DNA of 64,000 bases from Candidatus Gastranaerophilales bacterium (GCA_944324255.1 CALUVM010000002.1:62001-126000), one strand, 5' to 3'; positions 35,975 to 44,166 are shown, numbered from the stretch's first letter. Translations and numbers: made by a program. Notes: generated by a model not told the origin, from the letters alone.

Positions 35975-36550
35975 ATGGACACAACAACATTAGTATTAAT
36001 AGTATTAGGAGTCCTTATAGTCTTAGGTGTATACGGTATATATGCCGGATTAATTCAAAAGAAAAATAAAGTTATGGAAGCTTTTTCAAGTATAAGTGTC
36101 CAGCTAAAGAAAAGATATGATTTGATTCCGAATATATTGACCCTTGCAGGAAAGTTTATGGAGCACGAAAGAGGGTTGATGGAAAAAGTTACAGAACTAA
36201 GAACCCAGGCTATGGCTCTTCCAAATGATATGAACAGTATCGGCAAAAAACTTGAACTTGATAATCAGATTAAAAATGCAATGGGTCAAATTATGGTAGC
36301 TGTAGAAAATTATCCTCAGTTAAAATCAGACCAGACAATGATGACTGCAATGCAGACTTATAATGAAGTTGAAGAACATATCGCAGCAGCAAGAAGATTC
36401 TATAACTCAGCTGTTCTTGAACTTAATAATGCAGTTGAAATTTTCCCTTCTTCTATGATTGCTGCAATGATTGGTGTAAAACGTCAGGAATTCTTCCAGG
36501 TTGCAGAAGCTGAAACAAAACCGGTTAATGCAGCAGACTTTTTAAAATAA
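35975..36550 (+). CDS. lemA: LemA family protein
   Basis: An N-terminal membrane segment (TLVLIVLGVLIVLGVYGIYA) and then the family core KKRYDLIPNILTLAGKFMEHE and RRFYNSAVLELNNAVEIFPS. 191 residues from ATG 35975, which follows AAAGGAAG; an in-frame upstream start at 35912 lacks a site. LemA proteins are membrane proteins of uncertain role, often beside DUF3137 proteins, as here. Confidence 0.93.
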   Translation: MDTTTLVLIVLGVLIVLGVYGIYAGLIQKKNKVMEAFSSISVQLKKRYDLIPNILTLAGKFMEHERGLMEKVTELRTQAMALPNDMNSIGKKLELDNQIKNAMGQIMVAVENYPQLKSDQTMMTAMQTYNEVEEHIAAARRFYNSAVLELNNAVEIFPSSMIAAMIGVKRQEFFQVAEAETKPVNAADFLK

Positions 36551-36569
36551 ATAACTTGCGGAGCAGAAA

Positions 36570-37550
36570 ATGGAAGAACAAAAAAAGAGTTTTAGAAATG
36601 AATTTTATGAAAAATTCAGAACAGTTTGTGTGCCTATCTTAGAAGGTTTTGAAAAAGAAAGAAAAATTTACTTTTATATTACGATTTTCCTATTTATAAT
36701 GCCTGTACTGGCTTTAATAGGCGGTGGGATACACGCATTTTTCGTATATGCACCGGCAGGTACAACGAATTTAAGTACAATTGATTTTTCCTCTGCATGG
36801 ACAGCAGGTATTATAGCTCTAATTATTTCAACTCTTCTTATAACTGTAATAAAAAAGTTCTTTGAAAATAAAGTAAAAGAAAAAGTTATGCCAATTTTAT
36901 GTCAATGTTTCGGCAGACTTACCTGGTCTTACGGTCAATACTCTTCTGCTGATATCTTAAGAAGAGTCGGACTTATTGAATCATATTCAAAATACTATGT
37001 TGATGACGTGTTTACCGGTTCAGTAGAAGACGTTCCGCTTGAAATTGCGGAAGTAAAATACACAAAAATAGTGCATGATGTAGATAGTGAAGGCCGCAGC
37101 AGAACCAGAGAGCGTACTATATGGGATGGCGTGCTTGTTCAGTTTAAAATGAATAAAAGCTTTACCGGTCATACTATTGTTAAGCCGGATTCTCTTGTTA
37201 AATTGTCAGGAGATTTTAAACTTCACCATACGACGCTGGAGGATGTTGTTTTTGAAAAGAAATTTGATGTTTATACTGATGATGACGTAGAAGCAAGATA
37301 TCTACTCACTACGGCTTTTATGGAAAGACTGACTAAAGTCAAAACAGCTTTTGGCAGCGGCAAAATCTCCTGTGCTTTTTATCAGGATAAATTAATCCTC
37401 GGTATAGAAACCAATAAAGATTTATTTTCTGTTGCGTCTGTATTTAAACCGGTTAGTGATGAGAAGCAATTTTTTACTATGTTTGAAGAGATTAACTCCC
37501 TTGTTAAATTAATCGATCACTTCAACCTTAATCAGAAAATAGGGTTGTAA
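36570..37550 (+). CDS. DUF3137 membrane protein, LemA neighbour
   Basis: Two membrane segments (residues about 28-55 and 70-90) and a C-terminal soluble domain with the pattern GSVEDVPLEIAEVKYTK and FKMNKSFTGHTIVKPD, typical of DUF3137. 326 residues, GGAG ribosome site. It starts 19 nt after lemA and probably works with it. Biochemical role unknown. Confidence 0.8.
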   Translation: MEEQKKSFRNEFYEKFRTVCVPILEGFEKERKIYFYITIFLFIMPVLALIGGGIHAFFVYAPAGTTNLSTIDFSSAWTAGIIALIISTLLITVIKKFFENKVKEKVMPILCQCFGRLTWSYGQYSSADILRRVGLIESYSKYYVDDVFTGSVEDVPLEIAEVKYTKIVHDVDSEGRSRTRERTIWDGVLVQFKMNKSFTGHTIVKPDSLVKLSGDFKLHHTTLEDVVFEKKFDVYTDDDVEARYLLTTAFMERLTKVKTAFGSGKISCAFYQDKLILGIETNKDLFSVASVFKPVSDEKQFFTMFEEINSLVKLIDHFNLNQKIGL

Positions 37551-37590
37551 ACATTCTGTCTATTTAATAGAATAGAGAAGGGAGGATTCT

Positions 37591-38184
37591 ATGTTTATAA
37601 CATTTGAAGGAGCGGATGGCTGCGGAAAAACTACCCAGATTAAACTGATTGATGAATATCTCCGCTCAAAAGGGTACAAAACTCTTTTAACAAGAGAGCC
37701 GGGTTCTAAAGGTCTGGGTGAAAAAATAAGAGAAATTTTGCTTAACTATGAAGGAGAGGTTTCTTCAAGATGCGAATCCTTCTTATTTCTGGCTGATAGA
37801 GCGCAGCATGTTGATTGTATTATTAAACCTGCTCTTCAAGAAGGTACAATTGTTCTCTGTGACAGACATACGGATTCAACTGTCGCATATCAGGGTTACG
37901 GAAGAGGGCTTGATATAGAAGAAATTAAGAAGCTTAATGCCATTGCAACCGGCGGACTCAAACCGGATTTAACAATTGTTTTTGATGTTGATATAGAAAC
38001 TTCTCAAGCTCGTGTAGGCAAGAATAAAGACAGAATGGAATCAGCAGGGATTGAGTTCTTTAAAAAGGTTCGTGAAGGCTTTCTAGAAATAGCAAAAGAA
38101 GAACCTCAAAGGGTTAAAGTTATAAATTCTTCTGATACAATAGAGAATATTCATAAAAAAGTAGTTGAGTTAATAGGAAAATGA
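37591..38184 (+). CDS. tmk: Thymidylate kinase
   Basis: Phosphorylates dTMP to dTDP. P-loop FEGADGCGKTTQ, the DR-x motif VLCDRHTDSTVAYQGYGRG, and the lid region ARVGKNKDRME. 197 residues. Ribosome site GGGAGG. Its stop overlaps the start of prfB as ATGA, so the two are translationally coupled. Confidence 0.96.
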   Translation: MFITFEGADGCGKTTQIKLIDEYLRSKGYKTLLTREPGSKGLGEKIREILLNYEGEVSSRCESFLFLADRAQHVDCIIKPALQEGTIVLCDRHTDSTVAYQGYGRGLDIEEIKKLNAIATGGLKPDLTIVFDVDIETSQARVGKNKDRMESAGIEFFKKVREGFLEIAKEEPQRVKVINSSDTIENIHKKVVELIGK

Positions 38185-39258
38185 ATTTAGAAGAACTGAA
38201 GCAAAGAGTAAATAAAAATAAGGAGTGTCTTTGACCTTGCCGGTCTGGAGAAGAAATTAAAAGAACTTGAAACCAAACTCCAGAGTCCTGAAGTTTGGGC
38301 TGACCAGAAGCTTGCAACAGAATTGGGACAGAAATCAAGAGAAATAAAGGACACTTTAGAGCAGGTTAAAAAATGGGATTCTATAATTGATGATGCCCAG
38401 ACTGCTTACGAAATTGGGGATGAAGAGCTTATTAAAGAAACGGAGCCTTCTCTTAGCGAACTTGAAAAGGAACTCGATAGATACGATATCCAAAAAATGC
38501 TATCAGGAGAATACGACGAAGCGGACGCTTTTTTAACGATTAATGCCGGAGCGGGCGGAACGGATGCGCAGGACTGGGCGGAAATGCTTCTTAGAATGTA
38601 CACCCGCTGGGCAGAATCAAGAGGTTGGAAGGTCGAGCTTATTGACCGCTCTGACGGAGAAGAAGCGGGGATTAAGTCTGCAACAATCAAGATTACCGGA
38701 AAATATGCGTACGGTTATGCTAAGGCAGAAAAAGGCGTGCATAGGCTTGTAAGAATTTCTCCTTTCAATGCTAACGGTAAACGCCAGACTAGTTTTGCTT
38801 CCTGCGAAGTTTCTCCGATTATTCCGGATTATGAAAAAACAATAACAATTCCGCCTGAGGATTTGGAAATTGATACAATGCGCTCAGGAGGCGCCGGCGG
38901 ACAGAATGTTAATAAGGTAGAAACGGCAGTAAGAATTCTGCACAAGCCTACAGGAATCGTGGTTAAATGCCAGCAGGAAAGATCGCAGCTTCAAAACAAA
39001 GAAAATGCCATGCAGATGCTGGCTTCTAAACTCCTTGAAATCAGACAAAGAGAGCATGAAAAGAAGCTTGCTGAACTAAAAGGAGAAAATGTAAATATTA
39101 ATTTTGGCTCCCAGATTCGTTCTTATGTTTTCCATCCGTATAAAATGGTAAAAGACCATAGAACCGGCTACGAAGTCGGGAACGTTGACTCCGTAATGGA
39201 CGGAAATATTGACGGGTTTATTGAAGAATACCTAAAAAGAAGTAATGAGACTTTATGA
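38181..39258 (+). CDS. prfB: Peptide chain release factor 2, with programmed +1 frameshift
   Basis: RF2 terminates translation at UGA and UAA. The full gene begins at 38181: seventeen codons are read in the first frame to CTT at 38229-38231, then an in-frame TGA (38232-38234). A +1 shift, skipping base 38232, enters the long frame, giving about 358 residues. The shifted frame contains the SPF stop-codon recognition motif (RISPFNANG) and the catalytic GGQ ([11 protein letters not shown]). The layout is the classical RF2 autoregulatory one. The start overlaps tmk, and the end overlaps the following membrane protein gene. Confidence 0.95.
38221..38235 (+). promoter_or_regulatory. prfB programmed frameshift site
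   Basis: The sequence AGGAGTGTCTTTGAC has the standard parts: an internal Shine-Dalgarno-like AGGAG, the slippery CTT codon, the in-frame TGA, and a following C. Low RF2 slows termination and favours the shift. Confidence 0.93.
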
Positions 39259-39599
39259 AAGCATTAAAATATTTTTGTATCTTTAATTTTTGCATCAGTA
39301 TTTTTTGTATTATCGCATTTTACGATTTTATATCTCAGCTATGTAAATTTCCTGCCTGGATACTCATTTTTGTATGCGCATTATTTATATTTATCTTAGT
39401 TAAATCTTCTATTAATAATATTGATACTACAGAATACTTCGGTAAATCTGCAATTTCAGAAATGGAGCAAAAAAATAAACCTTTATTTAGTTATATAAAT
39501 ACCGGTATAGAATTATCAAACTGCCTATATCTTTGGCTCATACCGATTATACACTTGGGTATTAATTGCATATTCATTTACGCATTTTTTGCGCATTAA
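39255..39599 (+). CDS. Small membrane protein downstream of prfB, 114 aa
   Basis: Not recognised. Three hydrophobic segments (residues about 5-25, 33-52 and 92-112) separated by a short polar loop rich in Lys and Glu. The ATG overlaps the prfB stop by 4 nt, so it is co-translated with it. A long hairpin terminator follows. Function unknown. Confidence 0.75.
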   Translation: MKALKYFCIFNFCISIFCIIAFYDFISQLCKFPAWILIFVCALFIFILVKSSINNIDTTEYFGKSAISEMEQKNKPLFSYINTGIELSNCLYLWLIPIIHLGINCIFIYAFFAH

Positions 39600-39624
39600 T
39601 AGCAATCATCCAGAAAAATTTTCA

Positions 39625-39668
39625 ATAAAATAAGTGAATAAGTCCTGCGGCTTATTCACTTATTTTAT
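39625..39668. terminator. Long bidirectional terminator between prfB operon and pepA
   Basis: An 18-bp perfect inverted repeat, ATAAAATAAGTGAATAAG with its complement, around the 8-nt loop TCCTGCGG. A/T runs at both ends suit both strands. Confidence 0.85.
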
Positions 39669-39683
39669 TTTCATACCATCTAT

Positions 39684-41084
39684 TTACTGTTCAAGAATGT
39701 AGTTCAAAAGTGTACGCACACCTGCTCCGGTAGCACCTTTGATAAACTCGTGCTGCGGTTTATCTAAAAAGGCTGTTCCGGCTATATCAATATGAGCCCA
39801 TTTTACATCTTTAACAAACTTTTGGAGGAAACATCCTGCTGTAGAAGCCCCGCCCCAGCGAGAGCCGGTATTCTTCATATCAGCTATATCGCTCTTAAGG
39901 CTTTCGAAATAGTCTTCCCATAAAGGCAATTTCCAATACCTTTCGCCGCTTCTTTGAGCTGTATCAATGAGTTTTGAAACAAACTCATCATCATTACCCA
40001 TAATACCGGCTGCAGCAGTACCGAGAGCCACCATGCAGGCACCTGTCAGAGTTGCAAGGTCAACAACTTCATCAACACCGAGTTCGCAGGCGTAGCACAA
40101 AGCATCTGCAAGAGTTAGTCTTCCTTCTGCATCGGTGTTATCTACTTCAATAGTTTTTCCGTTTTTGGCAGTCAAAATATCACCCGGTTTGTATGCGCTG
40201 CAGCCCGGCATGTTTTCGCAAGCTGCAATTATTCCGTGGACTTCCACCTGAGGGTTAAATTCTTTTATAACACTCATTACACCAAGTACACATGCTGCTG
40301 CTGACATATCGTCTTTCATGGTAAGCATGGATGAAGGCGGTTTAATATCCAATCCGCCGCTATCAAAAGTTATACCTTTACCTATGATTGCGATTCTCTT
40401 TTTCGGGTTTTCAACAGAGTATTTCATGTGGATAAATTTTGGCTCTTGAGCGCTGCCTTTTGCTACCGCTAAGAAAGCGCCCATTCCCATATGTTCACAT
40501 TCTTCTCTGTCATAAATCTTTGTTTCAAGCCCCAAATCACAAGCAATCGCAGCAAGTTCTGTCGGAGTCGCATACTGGGCAGGTTCGTTTGCAAGATTTC
40601 TTGCAAAACTCATTGCTGCTGCAATCTTTTCAGCTTTTCTTACCATAGTTTCGTTTGCCTGAACATAGACTTCTTTAACCTTTTTGTCTTTCTTTTCGCT
40701 TTTATATTTATCAAAAGAATAATCAGCGATTAAAGCTCCCATTGTGAATTGCTCTGAGTAATCAAATTCAATTCCGTCAAGAGAAAAAGCAACTGTTTTT
40801 GCTTCAATCTGCATAGCTTTTTTAATCGCTTTAGCTGCAGCTTCTCTCATTTTGTCAGGGGTAAATTCGGATTTCTTACCTAATCCCAGTACAAGAACTT
40901 TTCTATAAACTTCATTTCCGTACGTTGGAAGCAGATAAGTTTCTCCAAATTTACCTTCAAATTTATCTTCTTCAACCGCGTATTTGTTAGCAAGTTCGCA
41001 AGAAGTTTTTTCGCCTTCAAACATACTCACTACAAGCAAGTCGCAGTTGATTGATTTGCTGTTTTCAACAACTTTTATTTCCAT
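39684..41084 (-). CDS. pepA: Leucyl aminopeptidase (M17)
   Basis: A cytoplasmic metallo-aminopeptidase. Metal and catalytic motifs: GKGITFDSGGLDIKP, MKDDMSAAA and the signature NTDAEGRLTLADAL. 466 residues, with a N-terminal macro-like domain. AAGGAG precedes the ATG. It is monocistronic. Confidence 0.96.
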   Translation of the reverse strand: MEIKVVENSKSINCDLLVVSMFEGEKTSCELANKYAVEEDKFEGKFGETYLLPTYGNEVYRKVLVLGLGKKSEFTPDKMREAAAKAIKKAMQIEAKTVAFSLDGIEFDYSEQFTMGALIADYSFDKYKSEKKDKKVKEVYVQANETMVRKAEKIAAAMSFARNLANEPAQYATPTELAAIACDLGLETKIYDREECEHMGMGAFLAVAKGSAQEPKFIHMKYSVENPKKRIAIIGKGITFDSGGLDIKPPSSMLTMKDDMSAAACVLGVMSVIKEFNPQVEVHGIIAACENMPGCSAYKPGDILTAKNGKTIEVDNTDAEGRLTLADALCYACELGVDEVVDLATLTGACMVALGTAAAGIMGNDDEFVSKLIDTAQRSGERYWKLPLWEDYFESLKSDIADMKNTGSRWGGASTAGCFLQKFVKDVKWAHIDIAGTAFLDKPQHEFIKGATGAGVRTLLNYILEQ

Positions 41085-41166
41085 ACTAAAACTCCTTTCT
41101 TCTTCAAGTATTGTATATTATTTGTACCGGTTTTTAAATACGTTAATCAGATTATTAAACAGAGAT

Positions 41167-41195
41167 TTGACAATAAAATCTGTTTAGGTTAATAT
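41167..41195 (+). promoter_or_regulatory. Strong promoter upstream of the tRNA-Val locus
   Basis: TTGACA (41167-41172), exact 17-nt spacer, TAATAT (41190-41195). Transcription would begin near 41202 and run through the rearranged tRNA-like leader into tRNA-Val. Confidence 0.75.
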
Positions 41196-41272
41196 AAGTC
41201 TTGCTGCAAGGTGTGCGGGCGGGGGTAAATGAATCTCTGATTTATGTCATAGCCTCAAATGCAAGTAGCGAA

Positions 41273-41427
41273 GTGAAAATTAAATATGATGTGCGGGCGT
41301 TTAGCTCAGTTGCCAAGCGAGGCGACGAGGTTAGATAATCCGCAAAGGGTTCAGAAAGGCAGAGCCGAGCGAATAAAGATATTGACGCTCTACCAACTGA
41401 ACAAAGTGAAAATTAAATATGGTGTGC
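41273..41427 (+). repeat. Duplicated and inverted tRNA-Val fragments ahead of the tRNA
   Basis: The phrase AGTGAAAATTAAATATG, then TGTGCGGGCGTTTAGCTCAGTTG, occurs twice, near 41274 and near 41405; the second copy runs into the real tRNA. Bases 41295-41312 therefore duplicate the acceptor and D-arm start. Bases 41384-41400 (GACGCTCTACCAACTGA) are the exact reverse complement of tRNA bases 41439-41455. A third short copy of GTGTGCGGGCG begins near 41211. A segment GAAAGGCAGAGCCGA between them resembles one near 57.75 kb. Confidence 0.85.
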
Positions 41428-41503
41428 GGGCGTTTAGCTCAGTTGGTAGAGCGTCTCCCTTACAAGGAGAGGGTCAGAAGTTCGAGTCTTCTAACGCCCA
41501 CCA
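41428..41503 (+). tRNA. tRNA-Val (anticodon UAC), CCA encoded
   Basis: 76 nt. Acceptor stem GGGCGTT with AACGCCC, D-arm AGCTCAGTTGGTAGAGC, anticodon stem TCTCC/GGAGA with loop CTTACAA (anticodon TAC), T-arm AGAAG-TTCGAGT-CTTCT, discriminator A and encoded CCA. Confidence 0.97.
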
Positions 41504-41507
41504 TTAT

Positions 41508-41538
41508 AAAAATAGGTCTTAAGACCTATTTTTTATTG
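41508..41538 (+). terminator. Terminator of tRNA-Val
   Basis: A perfect 13-bp inverted repeat AAAAATAGGTCTT / AAGACCTATTTTT, followed by TTTATT. Confidence 0.9.
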
Positions 41539-41609
41539 CTTTAAAAGTTCTAACAAATAGATACTTTTATCAAAATTTCTAACTTTGATAAAAAATCTTA
41601 ATATAATAG

Positions 41610-41637
41610 TTGAAATTTGGTAAAAATAGTTTACAAT
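41610..41637 (+). promoter_or_regulatory. Promoter of the structured RNA
   Basis: TTGAAA (41610-41615), 16-nt spacer, TACAAT (41632-41637). The predicted +1 near 41643 coincides with the first base of the closing stem of the RNA described next. Confidence 0.6.
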
Positions 41638-41641
41638 AAAG

Positions 41642-41878
41642 ACACAGGGTGATAGTTTCCTAAGCTATCGGAAGCTCTGTAAGAGGTCTAACGGTTCTTA
41701 TTCTTTCTAGTAAGAGCCGTTCTTGATATGCATAAAATCAATAAGATTAAAAATAAACTTAAATTGAAATCACTCATATTAGCCTCCTTTCTAGTCGGGA
41801 ACTAACCCGAGGTCTACATAATAATTGTCGGTCTGTTCCTTAAGAAAAGAGCTTCTTTTACCCTGTGTTTACTTTTTC
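41642..41878 (+). ncRNA. Candidate structured RNA with paired ends, about 230 nt
   Basis: The two ends pair: ACACAGGGT (41643-41651) with ACCCTGTGT (41860-41868), and inside that GAAGCTCT with AGAGCTTC. Local hairpins are GATAG..CTATC, AACGGTTCTTA..TAAGAGCCGTT (11 bp) and TCGGG..CCCGA. A promoter ends just upstream, and TTTACTTTTT follows the 3' arm. Such closed-stem RNAs with local hairpins recall 6S RNA, retron RNA or type I toxin transcripts, but I cannot assign a family. The minus strand of the same segment carries a small ORF with an excellent ribosome site. Confidence 0.55.
41688..41777 (-). CDS. Candidate 29-aa hydrophobic peptide (type I toxin-like)
   Basis: ATG at 41777 is preceded by AGAAAGGAGG, a ten-base match to the anti-Shine-Dalgarno sequence. 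The peptide starts MSDFNLSLFLILLILCISR, has one membrane-spanning stretch and ends with a basic tail (TRKNKNR). Small size, one hydrophobic helix and a basic end match the general look of type I toxins and other tiny membrane peptides. It lies fully inside, and antisense to, the structured RNA; the same complementary arms could close its own mRNA. If real, the plus-strand RNA would be its antisense regulator. No homology is claimed. Confidence 0.4.
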   Translation of the reverse strand: MSDFNLSLFLILLILCISRTALTRKNKNR

Positions 41879-41990
41879 AATGTCCCACAAGCTTATTATC
41901 CATAAATTTTGTTGATTTGATAAATTATGAAATCAAAATTAAAATTTTAAATTTCATCTAAAAATTCTTTTATAGAAAGTTCTAACAACG

Positions 41991-42044
41991 CTTCTTTAAG
42001 CTCACCATAAAAAGGATAACAACTTTTGTTACCCTGTTTATTTT
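41991..42044 (+). repeat. tRNA-3'-end/terminator-like repeat, copy 1
   Basis: CTTCTTTAAGCTCACCATAA, then AAAGGATAACAACTTTTGTTACCCTG. It is about 85% alike to copy 2 at 42885-42940 and echoes the real tRNA-Val end (CTTCTAACGCCCACCA plus hairpin). The 42045-42491 stretch between it and the next gene has a purine-rich, GC-richer patch (42060-42220) with small inverted repeats but no gene that I can support. Confidence 0.6.
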
Positions 42045-42491
42045 GTATGAGTTTAAATACGAGAACTTTTGACCTGGAAGTTCGCTAGTTTTCTGGACAA
42101 GCGACGCAAACGAAAGTGAGCTGGTCTGGGTTGCGAGAATATTGAACAATATTGAATCGAGGGTTTATTTGCGAAACTATTCAAGCGTGAAGAAAATCCA
42201 AGCGAAGTTTTCTAACCCTATAATAAAGTATCCATTTAATATGTTAAAACATTATTTTTGCCATGATTTGTTTAATATCATTAGGTGAAGTATGGTTTTA
42301 AAAGATATTTGTAACAGATTGTAACAAATTGTTAAGCAAAAATAAAAATCTTTACAATATGATGAAAGCCAATATATTCCAGAACAGAAGAGATTGAAAT
42401 AGAAAAATTTTGCCTTTTTGTATTAAAGTTTTTTGAATTTGTGCCGATATACATAGGGTAAGACTATTGTAACAAATGAAAGGAGTGAATT

Positions 42492-42833
42492 ATGTCTAAT
42501 AATATCAATCTAAATGGAGATTCCCTTATTAAAATTTCTGATAATACTAAGGGAGTAAATAGTGAACAGAAGAAAGCAGATAAACAAGAGTCTATAAAAG
42601 GAGTTCTTAGTTCTGCATTAGCTGATGGAGTTGTATCTAATGATGAGTTAGTTGCACTTGCTAAGCTAGATTTTACAGTAAATGATATTCAGAACGTTCT
42701 TAATAATTCAACACTCAATTTAAGCAATGATGAGAAGCAAAAATTGACAGATGAGTTAATGATTAAAATTGATACCTATAGACAATTAAATCAGGAAAGG
42801 AAAGAACAAGACCCGATACAGTTTGGGTTATAA
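42492..42833 (+). CDS. Small orphan protein, 113 aa
   Basis: Not recognised. AAGGAG precedes the ATG. Hydrophilic and helical, with VLSSALADGVVSNDELVALAKLDF and a following TVNDIQNVLNNSTLNLSNDE; the D-x-x-V-S-N-D-E pattern vaguely recalls a degenerate EF-hand or TerB-like turn, but not enough to assign. No signal peptide. It lies between two tRNA-end-like repeats, which suggests mobile or accessory origin. Confidence 0.7.
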   Translation: MSNNINLNGDSLIKISDNTKGVNSEQKKADKQESIKGVLSSALADGVVSNDELVALAKLDFTVNDIQNVLNNSTLNLSNDEKQKLTDELMIKIDTYRQLNQERKEQDPIQFGL

Positions 42834-42884
42834 TTAAATAAATATTAGAATAAAATTCTTACAATGTGAGGGTTGGGGGTCAAT

Positions 42885-42940
42885 TTCCTTAATGCCCACC
42901 ATAAAAAGGACAATAACTTTTGTTATTGTCCTTTTTATTT
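42885..42940 (+). repeat. tRNA-3'-end/terminator-like repeat, copy 2, with terminator
   Basis: TTCCTTAATGCCCACCATAA is followed by a 15-bp perfect hairpin (42903-42917 with 42922-42936) and a T-run, which also serves as terminator for the 42492 gene. The preceding GGGTTGGGGGTCAATTTCC may be a decayed T-arm. Near-identical to copy 1. Confidence 0.7.
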
Positions 42941-43061
42941 AGAAAATTTATAAATTTAAATGAATTGAATGTTCTGTAAAAAAACTTAAAAATTAAGCAA
43001 TTTTGTCTAATAAAATTACTTAATTTTTATGTGTGTAATTTTTGCAGAAAGAAGGTAGTTT

Positions 43062-43355
43062 ATGAACATTACAAAAAAAGTTTTATAAACCCCAGGTGTA
43101 AAGAAAATAGTGTTTCCGATTGTTACAGCTGGCAGCTTACTTGGTGGTGTTGTTTTATATAACAATATTCAAAAAACTGATACTTTTGAAAAAGAAGAGA
43201 ATGTAAAAGAATATATTATGGAAAAATATGTTCGACCAAGACAGGAACAGGGTCTAAAAATATTAGAAGAATTTCAAGTTGAAGATATAAGTCAATTGGA
43301 AAAAGATATGAATAAAGCTCGTAAAAAGTTCTATAAACGCTTTTCTCCTTTTTGA
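43062..43355 (+). pseudogene. Small membrane protein gene with an in-frame TAA at codon 9
   Basis: ATG 43062 follows GAAGG and opens MNITKKVL, then TAA (43086-43088), and the same frame continues TPGVKKIVFPIVTAGSLLGG and on to 43355. The continuation has one membrane segment (IVFPIVTAGSLLGGVVLYN) and a charged helical tail. An in-frame GTG at 43110 could restart translation, but it has no ribosome site and would cut into the membrane segment. Most simply this is a recently inactivated gene of unknown function. Confidence 0.65.
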
Positions 43356-43413
43356 TTCGGTTTACTGGGTGGGTTAGTATGTCTGACCGACAAACCGGCA
43401 TTGATAGATGCTG

Positions 43414-43476
43414 AAAGGGGTAAATGTAGTGTGAAGTTGTGTAGCGTCTCAACACCACACCATATTTACCCTTTTT
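43414..43476 (+). terminator. Long hairpin terminator after the broken small gene
   Basis: AAAGGGGTAAAT pairs with ATTTACCCTTT; an inner stem GTGTG..GTTG / CAAC..CACAC continues it, and TTTTT follows. Over 20 bp in total, with small interruptions. Confidence 0.7.
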
Positions 43477-43596
43477 AGTATTTTTTTGCCAGGAAGTAAG
43501 TATAACTCCAAATTGGTAAGTTTCTGAAATCAATTTAATAAAATGAACAATAACACCTTCGTTTTCGTTATAATCATGAATCGGAGGTGTTATTGT

Positions 43597-43932
43597 ATGA
43601 AAAGAATATTACCAATACTTGCGATAATAGCTATGATTGTATCACTTCCGGTTTTTGCGGAATCAAAGGTTGAGAGTATTCAGACAAACACTGTGTCGAC
43701 TGTCGAGGATGATGTTTTTTCCTCAGGAGAATCTCCCGATATAAAAACAGGGATAAGAAGAGTCCATCACAGCCCGAGAACAGTAATATTTTACGGCTCT
43801 CCGCCACCTCCTAGAACATACAGAAAGTTCCCATACAGAGATTACAGATTCAACTGGATTGACTGCAGGTATAATCCGCATTACGGATGCTACGGTCCAA
43901 CCTTTAACAGCGGAATCTTTTTCAGATTTTAA
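43597..43932 (+). CDS. Small secreted Tyr/Arg/Pro-rich protein, 111 aa
   Basis: Not recognised. ATG 43597 follows GGAGG, giving a signal peptide (MKRILPILAIIAMIVSLPVFA). The mature part ends with an aromatic, basic, proline-rich region (FYGSPPPPRTYRKFPYRDY and RYNPHYGCYGP) with two cysteines, one in WIDCRY and one in YGCYG, that could form a disulfide. It is probably periplasmic or surface-exposed. Monocistronic with its own terminator. Confidence 0.78.
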   Translation: MKRILPILAIIAMIVSLPVFAESKVESIQTNTVSTVEDDVFSSGESPDIKTGIRRVHHSPRTVIFYGSPPPPRTYRKFPYRDYRFNWIDCRYNPHYGCYGPTFNSGIFFRF

Positions 43933-43973
43933 TAAAAACCTTTCTTCACTTTTCCACTAACACTATAACATCC

Positions 43974-44000
43974 GGCTCCCGTTTTTTCGGGGGCTTTTTA
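43974..44000 (+). terminator. Terminator after the 43597 gene
   Basis: GCTCCCG paired with CGGGGGC (one T-G pair) around TTTTTT, followed by a T-run. Confidence 0.8.
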
Positions 44001-44126
44001 TTGGATATTTTTATTATTTTTTTAAATTGGAAAATTTTTCACTAATAAGTGATTATATTGCAGGATAAAAAATAGGCATTTTCTGAAAAGAAAATGCAGC
44101 AATGCGGGTTTCTCTTTCTTTGGGGT

Positions 44127-44166
44127 GATTTCTTTCTCTTTTCATCGCAAAAAAGAGAAAGAAATC
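44127..44166. repeat. 16-bp perfect inverted repeat (GATTTCTTTCTCTTTT)
   Basis: Arms 44127-44142 and 44151-44166 around the 8-nt loop CATCGCAA. The phrase TCTCTTTCTTT just upstream repeats part of an arm. It could be a dispersed palindromic element; it is not placed as a normal terminator because no T-run follows on the plus strand. Confidence 0.65.

Noticed and set aside
38323-39258. RF2 starting at an internal ATG at 38323 with no frameshift.
   Set aside because: The upstream sequence encodes the normal RF2 N-terminus, entered through a standard programmed shift site, and the true start overlaps tmk.
41642-41878. Retron RNA.
   Set aside because: The paired ends and hairpins recall msr-msd, but no reverse transcriptase gene is in or near this region.
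41960-42090. A minus-strand stretch reading like the end of a protein (..YPFYGELKEALLELSIKEFLDEI).
   Set aside because: It has no start codon, and it overlaps a tRNA-end/terminator-like repeat that explains the sequence at the nucleotide level.
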